Assembly (NCBI RefSeq): GCF_030506325.1
Contig: NZ_CP120683.1
Span: 930,001 to 994,000, forward strand
Direction: 5' to 3'
Source of the DNA: Tunicatimonas pelagia
GTDB lineage: Bacteria; Bacteroidota; Bacteroidia; Cytophagales; Cyclobacteriaceae
DNA: 64,000 nt
The notes below the pieces were generated by a model. That model saw nothing but the letters and a program-made list of their open reading frames with translations. It had not been told where the DNA came from and ran no database searches. Shown here one piece after another: positions 52,804 through 61,528 of this stretch (position 1 is its first letter; every line of letters begins with the position of its first letter). Made by a program: the position numbers and the translations under genes.

Positions 52804-52854
52804 ATCAACGTCATTTTTATTACTGTCAACAGCCGTTTCTGGCTGATCAACTGT
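52804..52854. promoter_or_regulatory. Three direct repeats at 21-bp spacing, candidate LytTR operator
   Basis: ATCAACGTC (52804), GTCAACAGC (52825) and ATCAACTGT (52846) share TCAAC and start exactly 21 bp apart. Read on the minus strand they are GTTGA half-sites; the third fits the published LytTR pattern [TA][AC][CA]GTTN[AG][TG] at all positions and the first at 8 of 9. An inverted GTTGATC is at 52864. The sites lie in the divergent gap between the kinase and the receptor genes. Confidence 0.6.
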
Positions 52855-52964
52855 AAGTATGCTGTTGATCGGATAAGTTCTGTCGTTCGCCGATTTTATT
52901 TTCCCCTACTCTACAATTCCCCGTACTTAGTATCATAATGTCGCCAATTTTTGATTTTATATCC

Positions 52965-55349
52965 ATGATTAACTATTCTAAGTTTGTACTTTTTCTGTTT
53001 AGCGTAATTTTAAGTGTGGACACTGCTATAGCTCAGAACGGAACAGTAACCGTTACCGGAATTGTCCAAGATCAGGCCAGCCAGCAGCCAGTGGAATTCG
53101 CTACGGTGATGGTAGCTGATAAAGAAACTGGCGAAGCCATTACGGGAGCAACCACTACCGCAGAAGGCACCTTCAGCATTACTGTAAATTCCTCTGATAT
53201 CTACGTAGAAGTTAGTTTTATCGGTTATAAGCCTCAGACCTTTCGAGATATTACTTTTGCAGATGGTATTGCTGATCTAGGAACCATTAAACTTATTGAA
53301 GATAGTCAGGCGCTAGATGAGGTAGTAGTGCGCGCGGAAAAATCCCGCACAGAGTTTAAGTTAGATAAACGCGTATTCAATGTAGGTCAGGATTTGACTA
53401 GTGCGGGTGCCAGTGCTCTGGAAGTTCTCAATAATGTACCATCGGTAAATGTGAGCATTGAAGGGGTGATTAGCCTTCGAGGCAGTGCTGGGGTGCAGAT
53501 ACTGGTAGACGGGAAACCATCGGTACTGGCCGATCAGCAGAGTAACGCGCTGGGAACCATCACCGCCGATATGATCGAAAGTATTGAAGTAATCACCAAC
53601 CCATCCGCCAAGTACGATGCTGAGGGTACTTCAGGCATTCTGAACATTATCCTGAAAAAAGAAGAAAAGCGAGGGTTAAACGGCTCAGTTTCGCTAAACA
53701 CTGGAGTCCCTGATAATCATAGCATTGGTGTAAGCTTAAACCGCAGAACCGAGAAGTTCAACCTGTTTACTCAATTGGGCGTGGGCTACCGTTCAATTCC
53801 TGAGTTTTCGGAGACTATTAACCGCGACCTGACTAATAACACAACCGTGACTAGCGATGGCACCGAATACCGTAACGAAACTTTCTACAACATCATTCTC
53901 GGCACCGACTATCATATTAATCCTTATAATGTGATTACACTGTCCGGTAACTTTGCCTACGAGGTTGAAAGTCAGCCCTCGCAGTATGATTTTAGCCTTC
54001 TTAACGACAACAACAATTCAGTAGTAGCGGAGTGGAACCGTCGGGAAACCACCGAAGCAACCAACCCTAAGTGGCAGTACGAATTGCAGTACGCCAAGGA
54101 ATTTAAAAATAATGAGGATCATAAACTCTTGCTAAGTGCGACCGGAAGGTTTTTTGGCAAAGACCAAGCTTCGGAATTCATAAACACGGCTGTCTCCGGG
54201 GAGAACTTCAATAACGACCAACAAACCGAAACGGAGTACCAGCAAGCAGACTACACTTTTAAGCTGGATTACACCAATCCGCTTACCGAAAAAATCACTC
54301 TGGAGACGGGGGCGCAGTACGTAATTAACGATGTGGGCAATGACTTTACGGTGCGAGAATTTCAGGATGGCAACTTAGTCACGATTGATGAACTGACTAA
54401 TAATTTTGAGTGGAACCAAAAGGTGTTAGGAGTATACAGCACCGGAGCCTACGAGGACGAAAAGTGGGGAGTAAAACTCGGCTTGAGGGTAGAAAATACT
54501 GACTTGAGCACGCTGTTAACCAATACCAATGAGTCTAATAATCAGAATTTCACCAATCTGTTCCCAACGTTTCACACTTCGTATAAGCTGACAGAAAACA
54601 TATCTGTGCAGGGAGGATATTCCCGAAGAATTTATCGGCCTCGCCTGTGGGATTTAAACCCGTTTTTTAACATCCGGAATAACTTCAATATCCGCGTTGG
54701 CAACCCCGATCTACTACCGGAGTTCACCGATTCTTACGAGATCACTAGTATTTTCAACATGGAGAAAGCCTCGATTAATACCAGCGTTTACCACCGCTAC
54801 ACGACCGATGTAGTTGAACGGGTCTCTACCTTTGAGAATAACGTAAATACCACCATGCCGATGAATATTGGCACCAACCGAACTACTGGTTTTGAACTGA
54901 ACGGAGAGCACAGTCCCACTAGGTGGTTGAAACTAAATGGCGACTTCAATCTCAACTACTTTATCCGTGAAGGCGAGTTCCAGGAGCAATCATTTGACTT
55001 TACGGGCGATCAATGGTCGTCCCGGCTAACTTCCAAAATTGCCTTACCCGCAAACTTTGACCTGGAACTTATTGGCAACTACCAATCTGGGTTCCAAACG
55101 GTGCAGAGCGAAGTCTCGGGCTTTGCTTTTGCTGACGTAGGCTTACGAAAGAAAATGCTGGACGGAAAGGCAGTTGTCAATCTAAGTGTACGCGATGTAT
55201 TCGCCTCCCGCATCCGAGAAAGCGTAATTGATCAGCCCGAATTTTATCTGTACAGCTTTGAGCAGCGCGGGCGATTTATCACACTGGGTTTTAGCTACGG
55301 TTTCGGAAAAGGCGAGGCTATGACCTACTCCGGTAGCCGCCGAAGATAA
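52965..55349 (+). CDS. Outer-membrane receptor with carboxypeptidase-like domain (OMP_b-brl_3), copy 1
   Basis: 794 residues from ATG 52965; an upstream ATG at 52938 adds nine residues before the leader MINYSKFVLFLFSVILSVDTAIA. Domains: CarboxypepD_reg_2 (about 30-110, GIVQDQASQQPVEFATVMVADKETGE), plug (about 120-235, EVVVRAEKSRTEFKLDKRVFNVGQDL, GASALEVLNNVPSV, LVDGKPSVL), then a barrel (YNIILGTDYHINPYNVITLSG, RPRLWDLNPFFNIRNNFNIRVGNPDLLPE) ending FITLGFSYGFGKGE. No SusD-like partner; transports or binds an unknown ligand. Probably controlled by the adjacent LytTR system. Confidence 0.9.
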   Translation: MINYSKFVLFLFSVILSVDTAIAQNGTVTVTGIVQDQASQQPVEFATVMVADKETGEAITGATTTAEGTFSITVNSSDIYVEVSFIGYKPQTFRDITFADGIADLGTIKLIEDSQALDEVVVRAEKSRTEFKLDKRVFNVGQDLTSAGASALEVLNNVPSVNVSIEGVISLRGSAGVQILVDGKPSVLADQQSNALGTITADMIESIEVITNPSAKYDAEGTSGILNIILKKEEKRGLNGSVSLNTGVPDNHSIGVSLNRRTEKFNLFTQLGVGYRSIPEFSETINRDLTNNTTVTSDGTEYRNETFYNIILGTDYHINPYNVITLSGNFAYEVESQPSQYDFSLLNDNNNSVVAEWNRRETTEATNPKWQYELQYAKEFKNNEDHKLLLSATGRFFGKDQASEFINTAVSGENFNNDQQTETEYQQADYTFKLDYTNPLTEKITLETGAQYVINDVGNDFTVREFQDGNLVTIDELTNNFEWNQKVLGVYSTGAYEDEKWGVKLGLRVENTDLSTLLTNTNESNNQNFTNLFPTFHTSYKLTENISVQGGYSRRIYRPRLWDLNPFFNIRNNFNIRVGNPDLLPEFTDSYEITSIFNMEKASINTSVYHRYTTDVVERVSTFENNVNTTMPMNIGTNRTTGFELNGEHSPTRWLKLNGDFNLNYFIREGEFQEQSFDFTGDQWSSRLTSKIALPANFDLELIGNYQSGFQTVQSEVSGFAFADVGLRKKMLDGKAVVNLSVRDVFASRIRESVIDQPEFYLYSFEQRGRFITLGFSYGFGKGEAMTYSGSRRR

Positions 55350-55418
55350 ACTATTTGCTTACTTTTAGCTTTATCTTTTTTATCACTAAACTAACCGCAT
55401 TTTTTGGTAAATTCAGCC

Positions 55419-57830
55419 ATGAAATTACTCACCAAAGTCGCTTTCACTTTTACCCTACTGATCATTAGCTTTCAACCTTTGATCGCTCAAAATCAACCCA
55501 TACAAATTACCGGAAAAGTGGTAGAAAGCGGGGGACGACAACCCGTAGAATATGCTACCGTAATGGTGAAAGCCGTCAGTGATGATAGCATGGTTGATGG
55601 AACTACTACCGCTGAAGACGGCTCGTTTACACTTACTACCGAAAACCCGGATGTCTATTTGGAAATAAGCTTCATTGGGTTTGAGACGCTGATTGTGGCT
55701 GATGTGAAAATTAATAAAGGCACCGCCAATGTCGGCACAATAGCATTGAGCCAAGATGAACAAACGCTGGATGAAGTGGTGGTACGGGGCGAAAAATCCC
55801 AAACCGAGTTTAAGTTAGATAAGCGCATATTTAACGTAGGGCAAGATTTGAGTAGTACCGGGGCTAGCGCACTGGAGGTACTCAATAACGTTCCCTCGGT
55901 AGCGGTGAATATCGAAGGGCAAATCAGCCTGCGGGGTAGCCAGGGAGTGCGGATTCTTATCAATGGAAAACCGTCAGTACTCACCAGCGAGGGTGGAAAC
56001 GCGCTGGGAACGATCACTGCCGATATGATTGAGCGAATTGAAGTGATTACCAACCCATCGGCCAAGTACGAAGCTTCGGGTACCTCGGGCATTATCAACA
56101 TTGTGATTAAAAAAGAGGAAAAGCGCGGGCTGAACGGCTCGGTCACACTGAACACCGGAGTGCCGAATAATCATAGTCTGGGTTTAAGTTTAAACAATCG
56201 TACCGAAAAGTTCAATCTGTTCAGTCAGTTGGGCGTTGGGCACCGCACATTTCCCCAGCAGTACCGAACCATTAACCGGGATTTAACCAGTAACAATACA
56301 GTGAGAAGCCAGGGTGAGAGCGATAAGAATGAGACCTTTTTCAATATCATTCTGGGAACTGATTATCATATCAACGAAAATAACGTGCTTTCCCTGACTG
56401 GGCACTTTGCCTACGAATTAGAAACCGAATTCTCTGATACCGATTTTGATTTCTTGGACGAGACGAACACGCTGGCTTCGCAGTGGAATCGTGACGAAGA
56501 GACGGAAGCGACGAACCCCAAGTACCAATACGAACTACAGTACAAAAAAGACTTTCCTGATAATCGGGGTGCCGACCATGAAGAGCATACGCTACTGTTC
56601 AGTGCCATCGGAAATTTCTTCGGGAAAGATCAATCTTCCGAGTTTAACAATACCCCCGTCATGAATGGGGAAGCCTTTAGTCAGCAGCAGCAAACCCGCA
56701 CTGATTTTAAGGAAGGCGAATACACTTTTCAACTGGATTATACGCATCCGTTCAACGAAGTATTTACGCTGGAAAGTGGGGCACAATACGTATACACTGA
56801 CGTAACTAACGATTTTTCGGTCAGCAATCGGGCAGACAACAATGATTGGGTGGTTGATCCGGACTTAACCAATGTTTTTGACTTTGATCTGGAAGTGCTA
56901 GGGGTGTACAGCACCGGGGCTTACGAAGGTGATAAGTTCGGCGTGAAACTAGGACTACGGCTGGAAAGTACCGATATGCGAACCCTGCTGGTTACTACCG
57001 ACGAAAGTAGTCAGCAAAACTTTACCAACCTCTTCCCTACCGCTCATACGTCGTATAAACTCAATGATAACTTTTCGCTACAAGCGGGCTACTCCCGCCG
57101 TATTTACCGTCCGGGTTTGTGGGATTTGAACCCATTTACCAATATTCGTAACAACTTCAGTATCAGTGCCGGTAATCCACTACTGCAACCAGAGTTTACT
57201 GATTCTTACGAAGTGACCAGCATTTTTGACAAGGGTCCGGTCTCCTTTAGCGGTGCCGTCTACCACCGCTACACGACCGATGTAATTGAAGAGGTAGCCA
57301 CGTTCGAGGATAATGTTAGTTTCTCCCGACCCGAAAATATCGGCATCAACCGAGCTACCGGATTGGAACTAAACGGTAAGTACAACCCTACCGAATGGTG
57401 GACATTGAATGGGGATTTCAACTACAACTACTTTAGTCGGGAAGGTGATTTTGAAGATATATCGTTTGATTTTACCGCTAACCAATGGTCGGGGCGATTG
57501 ACTAATAAATTCAAGCTTCCCGCTGACATAGATCTCGAGGTGATTAGTAACTACCGTTCGGCCTACCAAACGTTTCAAATGGATATATCCGGTTATTTCT
57601 TCGCCGATTTGGGAGTCCGAAAGAAGATCATGAACGGCAAAACAATTCTCAACCTAAGCATCCGCGATGTATTCGCTTCCCGAATTTTTGAATCGGAAAC
57701 AGTCCGCTCTCGGCAACCTGATTTTTACTTATACGACTACCGACTGAGAGGCCGCTTTATTACGGTAGGAATTAGTTACGGCTTTGGTAAAGGAGAAGCA
57801 ATGGAATTCTCGGGACAAAAACGGTTTTAA
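55419..57830 (+). CDS. Outer-membrane receptor (OMP_b-brl_3), tandem copy 2
   Basis: 803 residues from ATG 55419, giving the leader MKLLTKVAFTFTLLIISFQPLIAQ. Same domains as copy 1, with long identical runs in the plug (GASALEVLNNVPSV, GKPSVL, NALGTITADMIE, EEKRGLNGSV) and the barrel end. It arose by tandem duplication; the loops differ (for instance an insert NRGADHEEH near residue 385), which suggests altered ligand choice. 69 bp after copy 1 with no terminator recognised between. Confidence 0.9.
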   Translation: MKLLTKVAFTFTLLIISFQPLIAQNQPIQITGKVVESGGRQPVEYATVMVKAVSDDSMVDGTTTAEDGSFTLTTENPDVYLEISFIGFETLIVADVKINKGTANVGTIALSQDEQTLDEVVVRGEKSQTEFKLDKRIFNVGQDLSSTGASALEVLNNVPSVAVNIEGQISLRGSQGVRILINGKPSVLTSEGGNALGTITADMIERIEVITNPSAKYEASGTSGIINIVIKKEEKRGLNGSVTLNTGVPNNHSLGLSLNNRTEKFNLFSQLGVGHRTFPQQYRTINRDLTSNNTVRSQGESDKNETFFNIILGTDYHINENNVLSLTGHFAYELETEFSDTDFDFLDETNTLASQWNRDEETEATNPKYQYELQYKKDFPDNRGADHEEHTLLFSAIGNFFGKDQSSEFNNTPVMNGEAFSQQQQTRTDFKEGEYTFQLDYTHPFNEVFTLESGAQYVYTDVTNDFSVSNRADNNDWVVDPDLTNVFDFDLEVLGVYSTGAYEGDKFGVKLGLRLESTDMRTLLVTTDESSQQNFTNLFPTAHTSYKLNDNFSLQAGYSRRIYRPGLWDLNPFTNIRNNFSISAGNPLLQPEFTDSYEVTSIFDKGPVSFSGAVYHRYTTDVIEEVATFEDNVSFSRPENIGINRATGLELNGKYNPTEWWTLNGDFNYNYFSREGDFEDISFDFTANQWSGRLTNKFKLPADIDLEVISNYRSAYQTFQMDISGYFFADLGVRKKIMNGKTILNLSIRDVFASRIFESETVRSRQPDFYLYDYRLRGRFITVGISYGFGKGEAMEFSGQKRF

Positions 57831-57899
57831 AGTAGTCTTGCTACAATCTGTAACCAAAAATAGATGGGTATCTTGTATCTCTAATAACCACGAACCTAC

Positions 57900-58373
57900 T
57901 CAGGATCTTATTTCAGGTGAAATATCAAAGTGTAAGACCTCTTCCTTTTCACCTAGCTTTTCGTATAATTTGATAGCTGGTTCATCCGCATAGTCAGCCT
58001 GGACAAAGATGACATAAACTCCCCTTTCAGCGGCTACTGACTGCAAATGATTTATCATCCGGGTGGCTACTCCCCGACGCCGAAATGATTCACTAACTGC
58101 AAGATCATAAATATAGATTTCGCTGCGCTGCTGCTCAAATTTCATCAATTCATAGGCAGCCAATCCACCGACAACTCGACCTTCTTGCCGTGCAACTAGA
58201 GCTATAAAATAGTCTTTGCTCAAGAGATCATGTAGGTAACTATCATCCGGCTGATTGTGACAGTATGTATCCCGCTCGTCGAATGCTTCACCAAAAAGGT
58301 TCAGCATACCTCGGAGAAGTTCAATATCTTCTGATGATAATAATTGAGTTTGGTAATCAGATCGCCGCTCCAT
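57900..58373 (-). CDS. GNAT acetyltransferase, AAC(3)-I-like
   Basis: 157 residues. The sequence follows the aminoglycoside 3-N-acetyltransferase type I pattern almost throughout: FGEAFDERDTYCHNQPDDSYL (about 27-47), VVGGLAAYELMKFEQQRSEIYIYDLAVSESFRRRGVATRMI (about 67-107, acetyl-CoA loop RRRGVAT), VIFVQADYADEPAIKLYEKLG and the ending VLHFDI. It could acetylate gentamicin-type drugs, but it is encoded last in a ferritin operon, so its native substrate may differ. No integron or IS is next to it. Confidence 0.82.
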   Translation of the reverse strand: MERRSDYQTQLLSSEDIELLRGMLNLFGEAFDERDTYCHNQPDDSYLHDLLSKDYFIALVARQEGRVVGGLAAYELMKFEQQRSEIYIYDLAVSESFRRRGVATRMINHLQSVAAERGVYVIFVQADYADEPAIKLYEKLGEKEEVLHFDISPEIRS

Positions 58374-58400
58374 TTTTGATTTATAGAGGGTGAGAGAGAT

Positions 58401-58559
58401 TTAGAACTTAGGGCACTTTCGGCAAGGCCGCTTACCAGCTTTCTTGTACTTCTTGCAGCACTTCTTAAAAATACACTCTTCGGAAGGAAGCCCCGACTGT
58501 TTCTCAAGGCTTCCTATGGTGCATCTATCTTCTACCTGATGTTGAAATTCTAAGTTCAT
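58401..58559 (-). CDS. 52-residue Cys-rich basic protein
   Basis: A short gene with no leader. The N-terminal half is acidic/polar (MNLEFQHQVEDRCTIGSLEK), the C-terminal half is CIFKKCCKKYKKAGKRPCRKCPKF: six Cys in all, five of them in the last 24 residues, in a lysine-rich context that could bind metal or nucleic acid. It sits between ferritin (22 bp) and the acetyltransferase (27 bp) on the same strand, which supports a real gene. No family recognised. A larger open frame on the other register is a shadow. Confidence 0.7.
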   Translation of the reverse strand: MNLEFQHQVEDRCTIGSLEKQSGLPSEECIFKKCCKKYKKAGKRPCRKCPKF

Positions 58560-58581
58560 GCCGTCTTTCTGTCAAAGTATT

Positions 58582-59139
58582 TTACGCTTCTTCCCCACCT
58601 TCAGCTCCGGCACCTGCCTCCTGATACACGATCTTAGGAATTCGCTCATCGATCAGGATTAGATCCATACCCGAGTCGCCCATAATATCGAATAATTCTA
58701 CGGCACGTCGGGCTACGTATTCTTCTTCTACTTGCTCCTGCACGTACCACTGCATAAAGCTTTCGGTAGCAAAATCATTCGCATTTCGGCAGGCCACTAC
58801 AATCTTATTAATTGATTCCGTCACGTGGATTTCATTATCCAGAGCAGTTTCAAATACTTCCTTTAGCGTTGAGAAATCATGCTGCACTTCGCCAACCTGC
58901 GGGGAGATGGCTGCCGCTCCCATGTCGCTTACATAGCGGAACAATTTTAGCATATGCATGCGCTCCTCATCGGCCTGGGTGTAAAAGTGGTCGGCACTGT
59001 TGTCCCAGCCATGCTGATCACACCAAGCAGCCATCGCCAGATACGCGGCTGAGGCGGTAGCTTCAATACGAACCTGCTCGTTCAGAATGTCTATAATTTC
59101 GGGCTTAATGGAGGTGCGTTGCCGCATAAGATCTTTCAT
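58582..59139 (-). CDS. ftnA: Ferritin
   Basis: 185 residues, four-helix bundle non-heme ferritin. Ferroxidase ligands appear in EQVRIEATASAAYLAMAAWCDQHG (Glu about 20, Tyr), FYTQADEERMHMLKLFRYV (Glu-x-x-His), and the B/D helices with ALDNEIHVTESINKIV and FMQWYVQEQVEEEYVARRA. It oxidises Fe(II) and stores iron in a 24-mer shell. Longer at the C-terminus than E. coli FtnA (AGAGAEGGEE tail). Second gene of a four-gene operon, 29 bp after the preceding one. Confidence 0.93.
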   Translation of the reverse strand: MKDLMRQRTSIKPEIIDILNEQVRIEATASAAYLAMAAWCDQHGWDNSADHFYTQADEERMHMLKLFRYVSDMGAAAISPQVGEVQHDFSTLKEVFETALDNEIHVTESINKIVVACRNANDFATESFMQWYVQEQVEEEYVARRAVELFDIMGDSGMDLILIDERIPKIVYQEAGAGAEGGEEA

Positions 59140-59168
59140 AGAAATAAGGTAATAGTGTCAAAAAAAGA

Positions 59169-59501
59169 TTAAGAAATTCCGCAGTTTAACTGCTGATGCA
59201 AAATACTATTTAGCTCCAACATCACTAACGTTCCTGATAACAGTTCTTTCAGATCAATGATTTCCCGAATACTCAATAAAAAAATGGCTTCTCGCTGGCA
59301 GGTTGACAATAGCGCTACATCTGAATAATCTGATTCATCAGTGAGCAATTTCACTAGATCGATTGAGTCTACCTTCTTCTTAAAAGCTATTAAAGAACAC
59401 ACACTCATTGCCATTTCCCGCCCCTGAAAGTGCAGATAAAAACAACGATCTTGATCGGACTGAAACGTACAACCGTAGTCTGTAGCGAATAACTGTATCA
59501 T
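59169..59501 (-). CDS. Hypothetical protein heading the ferritin operon
   Basis: 110 residues from ATG 59501 (an upstream GTG at 59510 is possible). Starts MIQLFATDYGCTFQSDQDRCFYLHFQGREMAMSVCSLIAF, with four Cys in the first two thirds, then a leucine-rich helical C-terminus (EIIDLKELLSGTLVMLELNSIL). No signal peptide or known domain. First gene of the ferritin operon, so a role in iron handling or its regulation is inferred. A plus-strand SDR gene starts 163 bp away, divergent. Confidence 0.65.
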   Translation of the reverse strand: MIQLFATDYGCTFQSDQDRCFYLHFQGREMAMSVCSLIAFKKKVDSIDLVKLLTDESDYSDVALLSTCQREAIFLLSIREIIDLKELLSGTLVMLELNSILHQQLNCGIS

Positions 59502-59663
59502 ACTGAACACAAAAATACAGCTATTTAGAATGATTACAAATTAAATATCACAAATATCTTTTTTGCGTCAGACTACCTAAGAAAAACCTTGAAAAGTGTC
59601 TAAGTTGACTGGATTAGTGTATCATGAAACAGCTAAACCGTACCGAAATTTGCTATACACAAA

Positions 59664-60593
59664 ATGAAATTAGACATGCGACGAACAATTTTTATTTCAG
59701 GAACAAACTCTGGTATCGGAAAAGCAATCGTTGAGTTTTTTGCCAGCAAAGGGTGGAACGTAGCGGCTACTGTTAGAAATGTAGATGAATATCCTAACTT
59801 ATTTGCTTCATTCCCGAATGTAAGACTTTATAGTTTGGAAATGACTGATTATCAGCAAATAGAAAATATAGTAAAACAAGTAATCAGCGATTTTAAGCGA
59901 GTGGATGTGGTTGTTAACAATGCAGCATATTGCCTTATCGGCCCGTTAGAAACAACTAGTATGGAGCAACTCAAAAACCAGTACGAGACCAATGTGTTTG
60001 GGGTATATGCGACAATTAAAGCGTTTTTGCCTCATCTACGTGAGAATAGTAAAGGAACCATTATCAATATAGCTTCTTCAAGTGCCCAGTTTAATTTTCC
60101 GTTTATTTCCGGGTACGGCAGCACAAAATGGGCTATTCGTGGAATAACCGAAAGCCTGGGTATTGAATTAGCTCCTTTTAATATTCAGGTCAAAGCTATT
60201 TACCCCGGCACTCACGCTACTGGTATCTTCACAAAACTAGATCATGGTACTAATGCACTAAATGATGCTTATCGAGCCTACAAACCCTCCTACCGTAATT
60301 TCATCTCTGCTCAAAAGATCTACCCCAAAGCAACGGCTCCTGAAAGTGCGGCAAAAGAAATTTGGCGAGCAGTAGCTATGGGTACAAAGGGGAAATTACA
60401 CTTTGTGACCGGAGGCGATGCAAAGTTTCAAGCCTTGATGAAAAAGATACTACCCCAAAGAAGCTTTCAAAAAATGCAGATAGGCTTGATTGATAAACCA
60501 ACAAAAGAGAGCAGTAGAGGATTTATTAAATGGTTGTTCGGGAAAAACGTACAAGAAGTTAAAACGGATATACCCCAAAGCCTTCTATCCTAA
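59664..60593 (+). CDS. Short-chain dehydrogenase/reductase (SDR)
   Basis: 309 residues. Rossmann fold with TIFISGTNSGIGKAIVEFF (TGxxxGxG in the form SGTNSGIG, about 8-26), VVNNAAYCLIGPLE (NNAG-like, about 91-104), catalytic Ser in NIASSSAQ and Tyr-x3-Lys in SGYGSTKWAIRGI (about 152-164), and PGTHATGI. NAD(P)H reductase of unknown substrate. The C-terminal 45 residues are basic. Followed after 10 bp by an AraC regulator that probably controls it. Confidence 0.88.
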   Translation: MKLDMRRTIFISGTNSGIGKAIVEFFASKGWNVAATVRNVDEYPNLFASFPNVRLYSLEMTDYQQIENIVKQVISDFKRVDVVVNNAAYCLIGPLETTSMEQLKNQYETNVFGVYATIKAFLPHLRENSKGTIINIASSSAQFNFPFISGYGSTKWAIRGITESLGIELAPFNIQVKAIYPGTHATGIFTKLDHGTNALNDAYRAYKPSYRNFISAQKIYPKATAPESAAKEIWRAVAMGTKGKLHFVTGGDAKFQALMKKILPQRSFQKMQIGLIDKPTKESSRGFIKWLFGKNVQEVKTDIPQSLLS

Positions 60594-60603
60594 CATTTAG
60601 AGA

Positions 60604-61512
60604 ATGACCAACTTTATTACCATAGCATCCGTCAGTCAACTGCACAATTTGCTTGGGTTTGGCAAGCCTAAGCATCCCCTCATTACGGTTATTGATTATT
60701 CTAAGATCAGCTCATTACCCGAATGGGTGAACGTTCGTATCGTTTCTGATTTTTACACCGTAACGCTTAAGACTCCCTCGCCAGTTGGCCTTTTATATGG
60801 CAGGCAACCGTTCGATTTCGATAGTGGAACCATGATTTTTACCGCACCGAGTCAGGTCATTTACGTATCGGAAGATAATTCAGAAGTACAGTTTAGCGGT
60901 TGGGGATTATGGTTCCATCCTGAGTTGATTAGAAGAACTAAATTATCCGACACTATCCGGCAACACGAATTTTTCAAATACGCTATCAACGAAGCCTTGC
61001 ATGTGTCTAATGAGGAAGAGCAAATGCTTTCGCTAGTATTACGCAATATTGAATGTGAACTTCTCTCAGGTATTGATCAGTTTAGTCAATCTGTTCTGGT
61101 TACAGCTATTGAGCAACTGCTCAACTATACCCAACGATACTACTCTCGACAATTTGCTACCCGAAACAATCAAAACGTAGACTACTTCAGCCGCTTCGAA
61201 AAGCTACTCGATACTTATCTTAACTCCGACAATTTGCCGTCTAACGGGCTACCTGATGTTAAGTTTTTTGCTGACCAATTGAATCTTTCTCCCGGTTATC
61301 TTACCGAAATATTAAAACGAGAGACGGGAAAGACTGCCAAAGAAATTATACTGCTTGAACTGGTTGAGAAAGCCAAACTTATGCTCTTAAACTCTAGCCA
61401 GACAATAAGTGAGATTTCGTTTCAGTTAGGGTTTGAAAACCCATCTTATTTCAGCAGACTTTTTAGAAAGAAAGTGGGTATGGCACCACTAGAATTCAGA
61501 GGATTAAATTAA
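60604..61512 (+). CDS. AraC-family transcriptional regulator
   Basis: 302 residues. N-terminal sensing domain of about 170 residues (AraC_binding-like, with GTMIFTAPSQVIYVSED) and the C-terminal double helix-turn-helix (about 200-300): VKFFADQLNLSPGYLTEILKRETGKTAKEIILLELVEKAKLMLL and QTISEISFQLGFENPSYFSRLFRKKVGMAPLEFR, with all AraC signature residues. Translated from a start 10 bp after the SDR gene, so co-expressed. Ligand unknown. Confidence 0.9.
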   Translation: MTNFITIASVSQLHNLLGFGKPKHPLITVIDYSKISSLPEWVNVRIVSDFYTVTLKTPSPVGLLYGRQPFDFDSGTMIFTAPSQVIYVSEDNSEVQFSGWGLWFHPELIRRTKLSDTIRQHEFFKYAINEALHVSNEEEQMLSLVLRNIECELLSGIDQFSQSVLVTAIEQLLNYTQRYYSRQFATRNNQNVDYFSRFEKLLDTYLNSDNLPSNGLPDVKFFADQLNLSPGYLTEILKRETGKTAKEIILLELVEKAKLMLLNSSQTISEISFQLGFENPSYFSRLFRKKVGMAPLEFRGLN

Positions 61513-61528
61513 GTTGATTATCTGGCTC

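Noticed and set aside
57900-58373. Recently acquired antibiotic-resistance cassette
   Set aside because: No integron, attC, IS or composition break; the gene is embedded in a ferritin operon.
58401-58507. Alternative minus frame overlapping the Cys-rich protein
   Set aside because: It overlaps the acetyltransferase start and has no family; the 52-codon frame at 58401-58559 fits operon spacing better.
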